DNA from: Caulobacter sp. Root1455
GTDB taxonomy: Bacteria; Pseudomonadota; Alphaproteobacteria; Caulobacterales; Caulobacteraceae
DNA length: 64,000 nt
Direction of reading: 5' to 3'
Assembly: GCF_001426905.1 (NCBI RefSeq)
Contig: NZ_LMFQ01000020.1
Coordinates: 186,001-250,000 of the forward strand
The notes beneath the pieces were generated by a model. The model saw only the letters and a program-made list of their open reading frames with translations. It made no database searches and had not been told where the DNA came from. A program made the position numbers and the translations under genes. Below, one piece after another: positions 17,107-25,280 of this stretch. Position 1 is the stretch's first letter; each line of letters opens with the position of its first letter.

Positions 17107-17145
17107 TCCGGGCCGATCTTCGGGATCGGCCCGGATTCTTCTTTC
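17107..17145 (+). terminator. Terminator of the porin gene
   Basis: TCCGGGCCGATC (17107-17118) pairs perfectly with its complement at 17124-17135 over a five-base loop, followed by TTCTTCTTTC. It begins seven bases after the porin stop. Confidence 0.9.
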
Positions 17146-17174
17146 AACGCTCCCAGAGACTCCAGGAGTCCTCC

Positions 17175-18218
17175 ATGAAGAAGCTTCTTTCCTGCGCGGC
17201 CGCCGCCGTCGCCCTCTCGGGCCTCGCCGCCGCCCCCGCCCACGCCGCCCGCGACTATGTCTGGGCCGCCGGTTCCTCGACCGTGTTCCCGTTCGCCACC
17301 CGCACCGCCGAAAACTTCGCCAAGAAGTCCGGCAAGAAGGCCCCGAAGGTTGAAAGCCTCGGCACCGGCGGCGGCATCAAGCTGTTCTGCTCGGGCACGG
17401 GCGAAGGCTTCCCCGACATCGCCAACGCCTCGCGTCCGATGAAGAAGTCGGAATTCGACGCCTGCGCCGCCAAGGGCGTCAAGGACATCGTCGCCATCAA
17501 GATCGGCTTCGACGGCATCGTCGTGGCCACCGACAAGGACGGCGCTGACTACAACTTCAAGCGCGAACACCTGTATCTGGGCCTGTCCAAGCAGGTCCTG
17601 AAGGGCGGCCAGTTCGTGGCCAACCCTTACAAGACCTGGGACGAGGTCGGTTCGGGCCTGCCGGGCAACCGCATCAACGTCTACGGCCCGCCGCCCACCT
17701 CGGGCACCCGCGACGCCTTCGTGGAACTGGCCATCGAGGAAGGCGCCCGCAAGTTCCCGACCGCCGACGCCATCCGTTCGGACAACGAAAAGAAGTTCAA
17801 GTCGCTGGTCGATCCGCTGCGTAACGACGGCTGGATCGACGCCGGCGAGAACGATAACGCCATTGTCGGCACCCTGACCAAGACCCCCGGCTCGCTGGGC
17901 GTTTTCGGCTGGTCCTACCTCGAAGAGAACATGGACAAGATCAAGGGCGCCTCGATCAACGGCGTGAAGCCCTCGGCCCAGACGATCGCCGACGGCTCCT
18001 ACCCGCTGTCGCGCTCGCTGTTCATCTACGTCAAGAAGGCCAATATCGGCGTGACGCCGGGCCTGGCCGAGTTCGTCTCCGAGTTCACCTCGGACGCGGC
18101 GAGCGGTCGTGGCGGCTACCTGCAAGGCCGCGGCCTGATCCCGCTGCCCCCCGGCCAGCACGACGCTCAGAAGCAAATCGCCGCCAACAAGACGGCGATG
18201 GCGCGTCCGGCTCAGTAA
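17175..18218 (+). CDS. pstS: PstS-type phosphate-binding protein
   Basis: A 347-residue periplasmic binding protein with a clean signal peptide (cleavage after AHA, about residue 24). Phosphate-contacting segments of the PstS family are present: AAGSSTVFPF near the N-terminus and PPTSGTRDAFVEL in the middle, plus GTGGGIKLFCSGTGEGFPDIANASR. It binds orthophosphate for an ABC importer; no pstCAB genes are in the window. It lies 75 bases downstream of the porin, past a strong terminator, so it depends on read-through or on its own promoter in a very short space. AGGAG precedes the ATG. Confidence 0.9.
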   Translation: MKKLLSCAAAAVALSGLAAAPAHAARDYVWAAGSSTVFPFATRTAENFAKKSGKKAPKVESLGTGGGIKLFCSGTGEGFPDIANASRPMKKSEFDACAAKGVKDIVAIKIGFDGIVVATDKDGADYNFKREHLYLGLSKQVLKGGQFVANPYKTWDEVGSGLPGNRINVYGPPPTSGTRDAFVELAIEEGARKFPTADAIRSDNEKKFKSLVDPLRNDGWIDAGENDNAIVGTLTKTPGSLGVFGWSYLEENMDKIKGASINGVKPSAQTIADGSYPLSRSLFIYVKKANIGVTPGLAEFVSEFTSDAASGRGGYLQGRGLIPLPPGQHDAQKQIAANKTAMARPAQ

Positions 18219-18243
18219 GCCGAACACCGCTTCGACAAGACGA

Positions 18244-18279
18244 CGCCGCGGTCCCTGGTGGGCCGCGGCGTTTTCTTTT
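18244..18279 (+). terminator. Rho-independent terminator after pstS
   Basis: CGCCGCGG (18244-18251) and CCGCGGCG (18263-18270) form a GC-rich stem, followed directly by TTTTCTTTT. It closes the phosphate block. Confidence 0.92.
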
Positions 18280-18328
18280 GTATAGTGGCCCAACCGCGCC
18301 CGCTGGGCCGCGCCAACCCTGAAGGGCC

Positions 18329-19621
18329 ATGATCCTCCTCGCGCTCGTCGTCGTCTTGCTCCTCGTTCTGTTGAACGGGGTGTTCTCCATGTCCGAACTG
18401 GCGGTGGTCTCGGCCCGCCGCGCCCGGCTCCAGACCTATGCCGACAAGGGCGACAAGGGCGCCAAGCTGGCCCTGGCCATGGCCGAGCACCCGACGCGGT
18501 TCCTGTCGGCGGTGCAGGTGGGCATCACCCTGATCGGCATCCTGGCCGGCGCCTACGGCCAGGCGACGCTCGCCGCCGCCCTGGACGTCTGGCTCAAGGA
18601 CAAGCCGGTGCTGGGCGCCCATTCCGAGGCGATCGCCACCATCGTCGTCGTCATCGGCCTGACCTATGTCTCGGTGATCCTGGGCGAGCTGGTGCCCAAG
18701 CGCCTGGCCCTGCTGTTCCCCGACGCCATCGCCCGCCGCATGGCCCCGTTCCTGGCGGTGGTCGCCGTGGTCCTGCGCCCGTTCGTGACGCTGCTGACGG
18801 TCTCGACCGCCACCATTCTCAAGCTGATGGGCATCCGCGACGAGCGGACCAACGACATCACCGCCGAGGAGGTCGAGATCGTCCTGGCCGAGGGGGCCGA
18901 CGCCGGCCTGATCGAGCCGGAGGAGCGCTCGATGATCCAGGAGGTGCTGCGCCTGGGCGACCGCCCCGTGCGGGTGGCCATGACCCCGCGCCGCGACCTG
19001 TTCTGGATTTCGCTGACCGACAACCAGGAGGAAATCCTCCAGGAAATCCGCGACTGTCCCTATTCGCGCATCGTGGTGGCCAGCGAGGGCGACCTGGACG
19101 GCGACATCGGGGTGATCCTCAAGAAGGACCTGCTGGACGCCTGCCTGGGCGGCGAGGTCATCGACATCAAGAGCCACGTCCAGCAGCCGATCGCCATTCC
19201 GGAGACCATGTCGCTGCTCAGGGCCATGGCGGTGTTCAAGCAGACGCCGCTGCACATGGCCCTGGTGGTCGACGAGTTCGGCTCGATCCAGGGGGCGATC
19301 ACCCCGCTGGACCTGCTGGAAATGATCGCCGGCGACTTCCCCGAGGACCACGACGAGAGCGACAGCCGTATCCTCCGCCGCGAGGACGGCACCTGGCTGG
19401 TCGACGCCCGCCTGGACATCCAGGAGCTGAACGACGCCCTGGGCGAGAACTTCGAGGCCGAGGGCGGCTACCACACCGTGGCCGGCCTGGTCCTCGACCG
19501 CCTGGGCCGCATCCCCCGCGAAGGCGAGATCGTCGAGCTGGGCGGGTTTGACGCGGAGGTCGTCGACATGGACGGCTCGCGGATCGACAAGCTGATCTTG
19601 CGGTGCGTACGGAAAGATTAG
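18329..19621 (+). CDS. CNNM/CorC-HlyC family membrane protein with CBS domains
   Basis: A 430-residue protein with the order DUF21 membrane domain (about 1-195, with LNGVFSMSELAVVSARRARL and YVSVILGELVPKRLAL), two CBS domains (about 210-335, opening MTPRRDLFWISL and later HMALVVDEFGSIQGAITPLDLLE), and a C-terminal CorC/HlyC domain (about 345-430). Despite the old name 'hemolysin', this family concerns Mg2+/Co2+ efflux or homeostasis at the inner membrane; the CBS pair binds ATP-Mg. It is unrelated to the HlyB/HlyD/HlyC locus at 30-35 kb. Confidence 0.88.
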   Translation: MILLALVVVLLLVLLNGVFSMSELAVVSARRARLQTYADKGDKGAKLALAMAEHPTRFLSAVQVGITLIGILAGAYGQATLAAALDVWLKDKPVLGAHSEAIATIVVVIGLTYVSVILGELVPKRLALLFPDAIARRMAPFLAVVAVVLRPFVTLLTVSTATILKLMGIRDERTNDITAEEVEIVLAEGADAGLIEPEERSMIQEVLRLGDRPVRVAMTPRRDLFWISLTDNQEEILQEIRDCPYSRIVVASEGDLDGDIGVILKKDLLDACLGGEVIDIKSHVQQPIAIPETMSLLRAMAVFKQTPLHMALVVDEFGSIQGAITPLDLLEMIAGDFPEDHDESDSRILRREDGTWLVDARLDIQELNDALGENFEAEGGYHTVAGLVLDRLGRIPREGEIVELGGFDAEVVDMDGSRIDKLILRCVRKD

Positions 19622-19624
19622 GGG

Positions 19625-19984
19625 GTGGCGGCTGACGATCTCGAAAGCGCATCACGCGAGCCGACGATGGAGGAGATCGAACGGGCTTGGCGCCGTCCGC
19701 GATCGGACATCAAGCCGACTGGATGGCGGCGTCAGTACTACGCGATAAATGCGTACTGTGCGCTCGTGTTTTCCTACGTATGGCGGGGTGTAGGCGTCGT
19801 CATCATCGTGGGGAACAGTTGGACGAGCTTGCGGGATCCAGCGCTTCGGAGGGAGTGGATGCCTCTCTGGATGAGCGCTTTGGTGCTCGCCGCGGTATTG
19901 GTGATCGGCCACTTTATTGGCCGTCTGGCTTCATGGGGAATTTTGCGAATTACCGGTCGTGCACCGTGGTCGGGCAATAGTTAG
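19625..19984 (+). CDS. Small two-segment membrane protein of unknown function
   Basis: A 119-residue protein starting at a GTG only three bases after the upstream stop, so it may be translated by reinitiation. Two hydrophobic segments are visible (about 44-65 and 83-105), with a charged N-terminus (MEEIERAWRRPRSD). Codon use is less GC-biased at third positions than in the neighbouring genes, which suggests either recent arrival or weak expression. I do not recognise a family. Context with the CNNM-type gene suggests co-expression only. Confidence 0.55.
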   Translation: MAADDLESASREPTMEEIERAWRRPRSDIKPTGWRRQYYAINAYCALVFSYVWRGVGVVIIVGNSWTSLRDPALRREWMPLWMSALVLAAVLVIGHFIGRLASWGILRITGRAPWSGNS

Positions 19985-19987
19985 ATA

Positions 19988-20010
19988 GCCCCATCCGCCC
20001 CGGATGGGGC
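19988..20010 (+). terminator. Hairpin after the small membrane protein gene
   Basis: GCCCCATCC (19988-19996) pairs with GGATGGGGC (20002-20010), starting three bases after the stop at 19984. No T-run follows, so it is a candidate only. Confidence 0.5.
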
Positions 20011-20037
20011 CACGCCTTAAAGCCTTGGTGGATCGGA

Positions 20038-20128
20038 GCTCTGGCGTCTGGCCGTGTCAAGGACCGCCCCTGGCGGCCGCGTCGCGGCGGCGCGACGCGC
20101 CGTCCTTGACACGGCCAGACGCCAGAGC
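20038..20128. repeat. Perfect 26-bp inverted repeat, family C
   Basis: Arms 20038-20063 and 20103-20128 are perfectly complementary (starting GCTCTGGCGTCTGGCCGTGT) with a 39-base GC-rich spacer. The stretch 20011-20355 between the small membrane protein gene and the Rieske gene contains no supported ORF; it is filled by this and the next repeat. Confidence 0.85.
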
Positions 20129-20196
20129 AGGCTCGCCATCAAGGTTTCAAGGCGCGGCCTCGCCGCTGCGGGCGGGTTCGTCACTCCCATACCCGC

Positions 20197-20324
20197 CGTC
20201 ATTCCCGCCCTTGTGGCGGGAACCCCTGGTTCAGCTGATGGTGAAGCGCCTTGGCGCGCTGGCGCGCCACACCTCCGCCCTTGCGGTGGAGAGAGGGGTT
20301 CCCGCCACAAGGGCGGGAATGACG
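20197..20324. repeat. Perfect 31-bp inverted repeat, family D
   Basis: Arms 20197-20227 (starting CGTCATTCCCGCCCTTGTGG) and 20294-20324 are perfectly complementary; within each arm CCCGCC and GGCGGG also fold locally. The 66-base spacer holds nested palindromes such as GGCGCGCTGGCGCGCC. It stands 32 bases past the stop of the Rieske gene (20356, minus strand). It resembles REP-like CATTCCCGC elements known from many proteobacteria. Confidence 0.85.
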
Positions 20325-20355
20325 CCTGAAAGGTGGGGAGGCTCCGGGAAAGCCC

Positions 20356-21465
20356 CTACGTCCGCCATCTCAGCGTCGTCTCCTCCACCGGATTGCTGAA
20401 CGCCCGCCGTTCCCGCCGGCTGGCGTTCCATTCGCGCTTGAGCTGATGGTACCAGCGGCCCTGCTGGTCGGCGTCGCCCACCCACATCAGGGCCGGATTG
20501 TCCCGCAGGCCCCGGGTCTGGGCCTCGACGATCCTGCCGTCCTGGCGCAGGAAGGCGCGGGCCGCCATGCGGATCACCGGATAGAGCAGGCTGAAGGCCG
20601 GGTGGTCGGACCAGATGATCTGGTTCATCCGGGTCTTGCCGGGGTTGATCGGGGTCATGGCCGACAGGGCCAGCACTTGCCGGTCGCCGACCTTCACATG
20701 CTCCCAGCGCAGCCCCGGCAGGCGGAAGGTGATCTCGGTCAGCGGCTCGCCGCCGAGGATGGCGTAGGCCTTGGAGTTCTTGCTGGGCTCGTGCCGCACC
20801 ATGGTGAAGCCCGCCTCGGACGGCGCGAAGGCCTTGCGCTTCTCGTGCTGGCTGGCGCTGGTGCGCCACCACCACTGCTGGTGCACATAGGGGCCGTGGG
20901 CCGGGTCGATCAGGCCCAGCACCGCGTGGTCGATATGGATGTCGTAGTCCAGATGGTCGACCAGCTTGGGCTTGCCGCCGACCACGCCGGGGATCGTCGG
21001 CGGCGGCTCGGGCGGAACGCCGTCGAAGCGCGGGTCGGCCGACATCCAGATCCACACCAGGCCCTGGGCCTCGACCAGCGGATAGTTCCGTACACGGACT
21101 TTTGAAACGTCCAGCGGGTTGTCGGCGGTCAGGGACGGGATCTTGGCGCAGGCCCCGTCGGTGTGGAACCGCCAGCCGTGATAGGGGCATTCCACCGTTT
21201 CGTGGCCGTCGGCGTCGGCGCGGACCTTGCCGGCCGACAGCTTGGCGGCGCGGTGCGGGCAGACGTCGCGCAGGGCGTAGACGGCCCCGGCCCTGGTGCG
21301 GCCGATCAGGACCGGCTCGCCAAGATATTCGCGGCTTTCCATCTTGCCCGGCTTCAGCTCGAGCGACAGGGCCGCCACGTACCAGGCGTCCATGACGAAG
21401 CCTTCGCCGAATTTCACGGCTTTCGGCGCCGGCCGCGAGGCCAGCAGTTGCGCGTCGTCAGCCAT
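20356..21465 (-). CDS. Rieske non-heme iron oxygenase (aromatic ring-hydroxylating or O-demethylase type)
   Basis: A 369-residue terminal oxygenase. The Rieske [2Fe-2S] ligands are Cys69-Pro-His71 and Cys93-Pro-Tyr-His96, with a longer spacer than usual. The mononuclear iron site is visible in the C-terminal domain as DHAVLGLIDPAHGPYVHQQWWW (the two His residues; a downstream Asp would complete it). Layout and single-subunit length resemble VanA-type demethylases and related monooxygenases. No partner reductase or ferredoxin gene is adjacent. The substrate is unknown; an aromatic or sterol-like compound is possible. Confidence 0.85.
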   Translation of the reverse strand: MADDAQLLASRPAPKAVKFGEGFVMDAWYVAALSLELKPGKMESREYLGEPVLIGRTRAGAVYALRDVCPHRAAKLSAGKVRADADGHETVECPYHGWRFHTDGACAKIPSLTADNPLDVSKVRVRNYPLVEAQGLVWIWMSADPRFDGVPPEPPPTIPGVVGGKPKLVDHLDYDIHIDHAVLGLIDPAHGPYVHQQWWWRTSASQHEKRKAFAPSEAGFTMVRHEPSKNSKAYAILGGEPLTEITFRLPGLRWEHVKVGDRQVLALSAMTPINPGKTRMNQIIWSDHPAFSLLYPVIRMAARAFLRQDGRIVEAQTRGLRDNPALMWVGDADQQGRWYHQLKREWNASRRERRAFSNPVEETTLRWRT

Positions 21466-21641
21466 GTAAGTCGTCCGACTTTACAGCCTGTTCGCGCAAA
21501 ATCCGTCCCCGCCCGAAGGCGGCCCCCGGATCAGGATTTCGCGACAAGCTGCTCCCCGGGGCTCACTAGGCCTCATTGTGAAGCTGCCGTCCAGCAAACG
21601 CCCGCCTGCGTTGCGTGAAGAGTTTGTGGCGCCTGAAAAAC

Positions 21642-23114
21642 CTATCGCGCCGCCGTCTCCACCAGCCGCTGATAGAACCGCACCATGCGCTCGACATTGG
21701 CCACCGAGATGTGCTCGTCGGTGCCGTGGATCATCTTGGTGGCGTCGACCGACAGCAGCAGGGGCTGGAAGCGGTAGATGTCGTCGGCGATCGGTCCCAT
21801 GTAGCGGCTGTCGCTGGCGGCGGTCATCAGGGCCGGGGCGACGGGCGCGCGGCTCTCGTCGCCGGCCAGGGCGGCCAGGGTCTTCCAGCCGTCCGAGGTG
21901 GTCGAGGAGACCTTGCTGGGCTCGTCCGGCGTCTTCACCCAGGCCAGCTTGACCGGCAGGTCGCCGACCGCGTCCTTGGCCCGGGCCATCACGTCGGCCG
22001 AGGTGTCGCCGGGGGCGATGCGGTAGTTGATCCAGGCCTCGGCGTCCTGCGGCAGGACGTTTTCCTTGGGCGAGCCCTTCAGCATTGTCGGGGCGATGGT
22101 GGTGTGCAGCATGGCCGCGCCCGCCGGGGTCTTGGCGGTCTGGCTGATCAGCAGCGGCGAGAACAGCCAGGTGTTGGCCGCCGCCATCCTGATGGTCGTC
22201 GAGCTGTGCGGGGCCAGGCTCTTCAGCATGTCGGCGCCGGGGCCGGAGAACTTCATCGGGAACGGGTGGTCGGCGATGGCCAGCACGGCCTTGGCCAGGG
22301 TGGTCACCCCGGTCTGGGCCGGAGGGGCCGAGGAGTGGCCGCCGACCGCCGGGGCGGTGACGGTCAGGGTGGCGTAGCCCTTCTCGGCCGTGGCGATCAG
22401 GGCGACCTTGCCCTTCGTCACCGGATGGTCCTCGACCACCACCATGCCCTCGTCGAGCACGAACTGGGCCTTGACGCCGCGCGCCTTCAGCAGGGCCGCC
22501 GCGGCCCGCGCGCCGCCGCCGCGAACCTCCTCGTCATGGCCGCTGACCAGGATCACCGTGCGCCGGGGAACAAAGCCGGCCTTGGCCAGCCCGTCCAGGG
22601 CCTCGAACAGGGTGACCAGGCTGCCCTTGTCGTCGATCGAACCGCGACCCCAGACCGCGCCGTCGGCGATCACGCCGTCGAACGGCGGATGGGTCCACGC
22701 GCCCTCGCTGCCCGGCGTCACCGGCACGACATCCTGGTGGGCCATCAGCACGATCGGGGCCAGGGACGGGTCGGTTCCTTTCCAGGTGTAGACCAGGGCG
22801 TGGCCGGCCACGACCTCGCGGGTCATCGCCCGGTGGGCGTCGGGATAGGTCGCCTGCAGCCAGGCGTGCAGCTTGTCCCATTCGGCCGGCTGGTCCTCGG
22901 CCGGGTCCTGGTGGCTGACGGTCTGGAAGCGCACGGCCTCGCCCAGATGCCGGGCGGCCAGGTCGGCGTCGAAGGGACGGGCCGAGGCCAGGCGGATGCT
23001 GGAGGTGTCGACCGCCGCCGGCGCCTTGAACGTGGCCGTCCTCACCGCCACCACGGCCCCGACCGCCAGGACCAGGCCCAGGGCCGTCAACGCCGTCTTG
23101 CTCTTCCAGCCCAT
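21642..23114 (-). CDS. M20-family metallopeptidase (carboxypeptidase S-like), membrane-anchored
   Basis: A 490-residue zinc peptidase of family M20. One N-terminal membrane segment (about 5-25) places the enzyme in the periplasm. Catalytic and metal-site segments are visible: LMAHQDVVPVTPGS, WGRGSIDDKGSLVTLFEAL, and GHDEEVRGGGARAAAALL. The dimerisation insert begins near KGYATLTVTAPAVGGHSSAPP. The closing WHGTDEHI-like segment appears as MIHGTDEHISVANVERMV. Family members cleave the C-terminal residue or N-acyl amino acids. The 176 bases downstream of its stop up to the Rieske start hold nothing I can name. Confidence 0.88.
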   Translation of the reverse strand: MGWKSKTALTALGLVLAVGAVVAVRTATFKAPAAVDTSSIRLASARPFDADLAARHLGEAVRFQTVSHQDPAEDQPAEWDKLHAWLQATYPDAHRAMTREVVAGHALVYTWKGTDPSLAPIVLMAHQDVVPVTPGSEGAWTHPPFDGVIADGAVWGRGSIDDKGSLVTLFEALDGLAKAGFVPRRTVILVSGHDEEVRGGGARAAAALLKARGVKAQFVLDEGMVVVEDHPVTKGKVALIATAEKGYATLTVTAPAVGGHSSAPPAQTGVTTLAKAVLAIADHPFPMKFSGPGADMLKSLAPHSSTTIRMAAANTWLFSPLLISQTAKTPAGAAMLHTTIAPTMLKGSPKENVLPQDAEAWINYRIAPGDTSADVMARAKDAVGDLPVKLAWVKTPDEPSKVSSTTSDGWKTLAALAGDESRAPVAPALMTAASDSRYMGPIADDIYRFQPLLLSVDATKMIHGTDEHISVANVERMVRFYQRLVETAAR

Positions 23115-23216
23115 GGTTCACTCCCCCGAGACGTCTTAAGGCGAACGCTTGTTTGGCGGGACTGTGCGATGCGATCGCGGCCCTGCCAATCCCAAAAGCG
23201 GGAATGCGGCGCGGGC

Positions 23217-23777
23217 TCACTCCTCCGCGATGGAGCGGATGACCCTGGCCGGGTTTCCGCCGGCCAGCGTATTGGCGGGAACGTCCTTGGTGACGACCGA
23301 ACCGGCCGCGACGACGGAATTCTCGCCCACCGTGACGCCGCCGATGATGGTGACCCCCGCCGCGATCCACACGTTCCGCTCGATGACGATGGGCCGCGCC
23401 AGGACGCCGTCACGCCGCCGCGACGGGGCGACGGGGTGTCCCTCGGTGATGAGGCTGACATTGGGGCCGATCAGGACGTCGTCGCCGAGGCTTATCGGCG
23501 CCAGGTCGTAGAACGTGCAGTTCTGGTTGATGAACACGTTGCGGCCGATGGCGATGTTCTTGCCGCAGGTCGTGTAGAACGGCGGCAGCAGGCGGAACTG
23601 GTCGTCCAGGTCCCGGCCGGTCAGCTCGCCCACCAGCCGCCGGATTTCGTCCGCGTCGTCGAAGGTCAGGCGGTTGAGGACCGGGGTGAGGCGCATCGCC
23701 CGTTGGACGTCGGCGACCATGGCGCGGGACTCGGCCGTGCGCCGGGCGATCCAGACCTCTCCGTCGTGCTTGGGCAT
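23217..23777 (-). CDS. Left-handed beta-helix acetyltransferase (maltose/galactoside/NodL type)
   Basis: A 186-residue enzyme that transfers acetyl from acetyl-CoA to a sugar hydroxyl. The N-terminal helical cap (Mac domain) is followed by hexapeptide repeats: IAIGRNVFINQNCTFYD, ISLGDDVLIGPNVSLITEGHP (catalytic His), VWIAAGVTIIGGVTVGENSVVAAGSVVTKDVPANTLAGGNPARVI. The start ATG at 23777 has GGAAGGA six bases upstream; the frame is open further but without that support. It is divergent from the SDR gene with 81 bases between starts. Confidence 0.88.
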   Translation of the reverse strand: MPKHDGEVWIARRTAESRAMVADVQRAMRLTPVLNRLTFDDADEIRRLVGELTGRDLDDQFRLLPPFYTTCGKNIAIGRNVFINQNCTFYDLAPISLGDDVLIGPNVSLITEGHPVAPSRRRDGVLARPIVIERNVWIAAGVTIIGGVTVGENSVVAAGSVVTKDVPANTLAGGNPARVIRSIAEE

Positions 23778-23858
23778 GGCTGTCCTTCCATTGCCTTGTG
23801 ACCCCGCCTCCCGCATAGCCTGACGCCTGCGATTCGACCTGGAGTTTGCGAGAGCGGC

Positions 23859-24824
23859 ATGAGCGTCCTGGTGCTCGGAGGGACGGGTTTCATCGGCGGG
23901 CCGACGGTGGCGCGGCTGCTGGCCGACGGCGTCGAGACGGCGGTCGGGCATCACGGCGCGCGCACCGTTCCGGCTGGGGCGGCCTCGGTGGTGCTGGACC
24001 GCCGCGATCCCGCGGCCGTGCTCGCGGCGGTGAAGGACCTGGGCGCCGACACGGTGATCGACCTGATCGCCTACACCCAGGCCGACACCCTGCCGCTGCT
24101 CGACGCCCTGTCGGGCCGGATCGCCCGCTACGTGCTGGTCAGCTCGGTCGACGTCTACCGCAACTACGAGGGCCTGCACCGCAAGGGCCGGCCGACGCCG
24201 ATCTGGGACCGGCTGACCGAGGACGCGCCCCTACGCGCCAGCCGCTTCCCCTACCGACTGGCCAAGCCGCGCGCCGCGAGCGACCCCCAGGCCTGGATGG
24301 ACGACTACGACAAGATACCTCTTGAGGAGGCGGCTCGCGCCGCCGGTGGGCTCGAAACCACCATCCTGCGCCTGCCGATGGTGTTCGGACCCGGCGACCG
24401 CCAGCGGCGGTTCTCGTGGGCGATCCGGCCGATGGTCCAGGGCCGGCCGCGCTTCGTGATCCCCCACCCGTGGGCCAGCTGGCGGGCGACCTTCGGCTAT
24501 GTCGACGACGTGGCCGCCGGCATCGCCCTGGCCGCCACGCACCCCCGGGCCGGCGGCGAGATCTACAACCTGGGCCGCTCCAACACCCCGACCAACCTGG
24601 CCTGGGCCGCCAGCTTCGCCGAGCACCTGAACTGGCCCGGCGACGTCCAGCTGGCCCACCCCGACGTGGCGCGCGGCGCCCTGGCCAAGGCGGTGTCGGG
24701 GCTCGACCTCAGCTACCCGCTGTTCGCCGACAACGCCAAGATCCGCCGCCGGCTGGGCTATTGCGAGGTCACCGATTTCGACGAGGCCCTGGCCCGGACG
24801 GTGGCGGACGAGATGAGGCGGTAG
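23859..24824 (+). CDS. NAD-dependent epimerase/dehydratase-like SDR protein
   Basis: A 321-residue extended SDR-like protein with the nucleotide-binding glycine motif VLGGTGFIGGPTVARLL at the very start. A Tyr-Lys pair in FPYRLAKPRA stands where the catalytic YxxxK lies in this family, although spaced as YRLAK, four residues apart as expected. Later segments (IYNLGRSNTP) match the usual epimerase C-terminal fold. The substrate, probably a nucleotide sugar or similar compound, is not known. Confidence 0.8.
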   Translation: MSVLVLGGTGFIGGPTVARLLADGVETAVGHHGARTVPAGAASVVLDRRDPAAVLAAVKDLGADTVIDLIAYTQADTLPLLDALSGRIARYVLVSSVDVYRNYEGLHRKGRPTPIWDRLTEDAPLRASRFPYRLAKPRAASDPQAWMDDYDKIPLEEAARAAGGLETTILRLPMVFGPGDRQRRFSWAIRPMVQGRPRFVIPHPWASWRATFGYVDDVAAGIALAATHPRAGGEIYNLGRSNTPTNLAWAASFAEHLNWPGDVQLAHPDVARGALAKAVSGLDLSYPLFADNAKIRRRLGYCEVTDFDEALARTVADEMRR

Positions 24825-24882
24825 AAGGCGACACGCACGGTCGCCTATTGCCGCTCTTCGACGCATGCATCAGGCTCGGCCC

Positions 24883-25236
24883 ATGCCCGCCCTCGCCACG
24901 CTCGCGACCTTGATCCTCCTCGCCGGTCCGGCCGGTCAGGCTCCAAAACCTCAGCCGGATCCACTGAAGGGGACGGTCGGCGTCTGCATTCGCTGGGGCG
25001 AAGATCCGGATCATGTCCAAGAGGCCGTCGTGGTGGTCAGTTCCGGCAACCCGATTCTGGATCAGGTGACCCCCGACACGGTGCGCAACATGGCTTGGCC
25101 CCGACCTACGGAAAGCAGCTACGCTGGCGGCTGGGTCGGCGTGAATCTGGCCGTCGCTGGCGACACCTCCGTGCGGCCGCTGCCCAGTTGCGCGTCGCTC
25201 AAACAGCCGAAGGCGGCCACTGAACCCACCGTCTAG
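24883..25236 (+). CDS. Small exported protein of unknown function
   Basis: About 117 residues with a short signal peptide (MPALATLATLILLAGPAGQA). The mature part is not recognised; it has two cysteines (VGVCIRW and LPSCASL) that may form a disulphide in the periplasm. An earlier ATG at 24865 is in frame. Third-position GC is lower than in neighbouring genes, so it could be weakly expressed or spurious; it is kept because of the signal peptide and its position between same-strand genes. Confidence 0.5.
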   Translation: MPALATLATLILLAGPAGQAPKPQPDPLKGTVGVCIRWGEDPDHVQEAVVVVSSGNPILDQVTPDTVRNMAWPRPTESSYAGGWVGVNLAVAGDTSVRPLPSCASLKQPKAATEPTV

Positions 25237-25280
25237 AAGACGGTGGCCGTACGGCGTACCTTCCCATCAGAGGGGCGCTC

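Noticed and set aside
18329-19621. Calling the CBS-domain membrane protein a hemolysin linked to the HlyB/HlyD/HlyC locus
   Set aside because: The name 'hemolysin' in this family is historical; domains are DUF21-CBS-CorC, and the gene is 11 kb away from the secretion locus.
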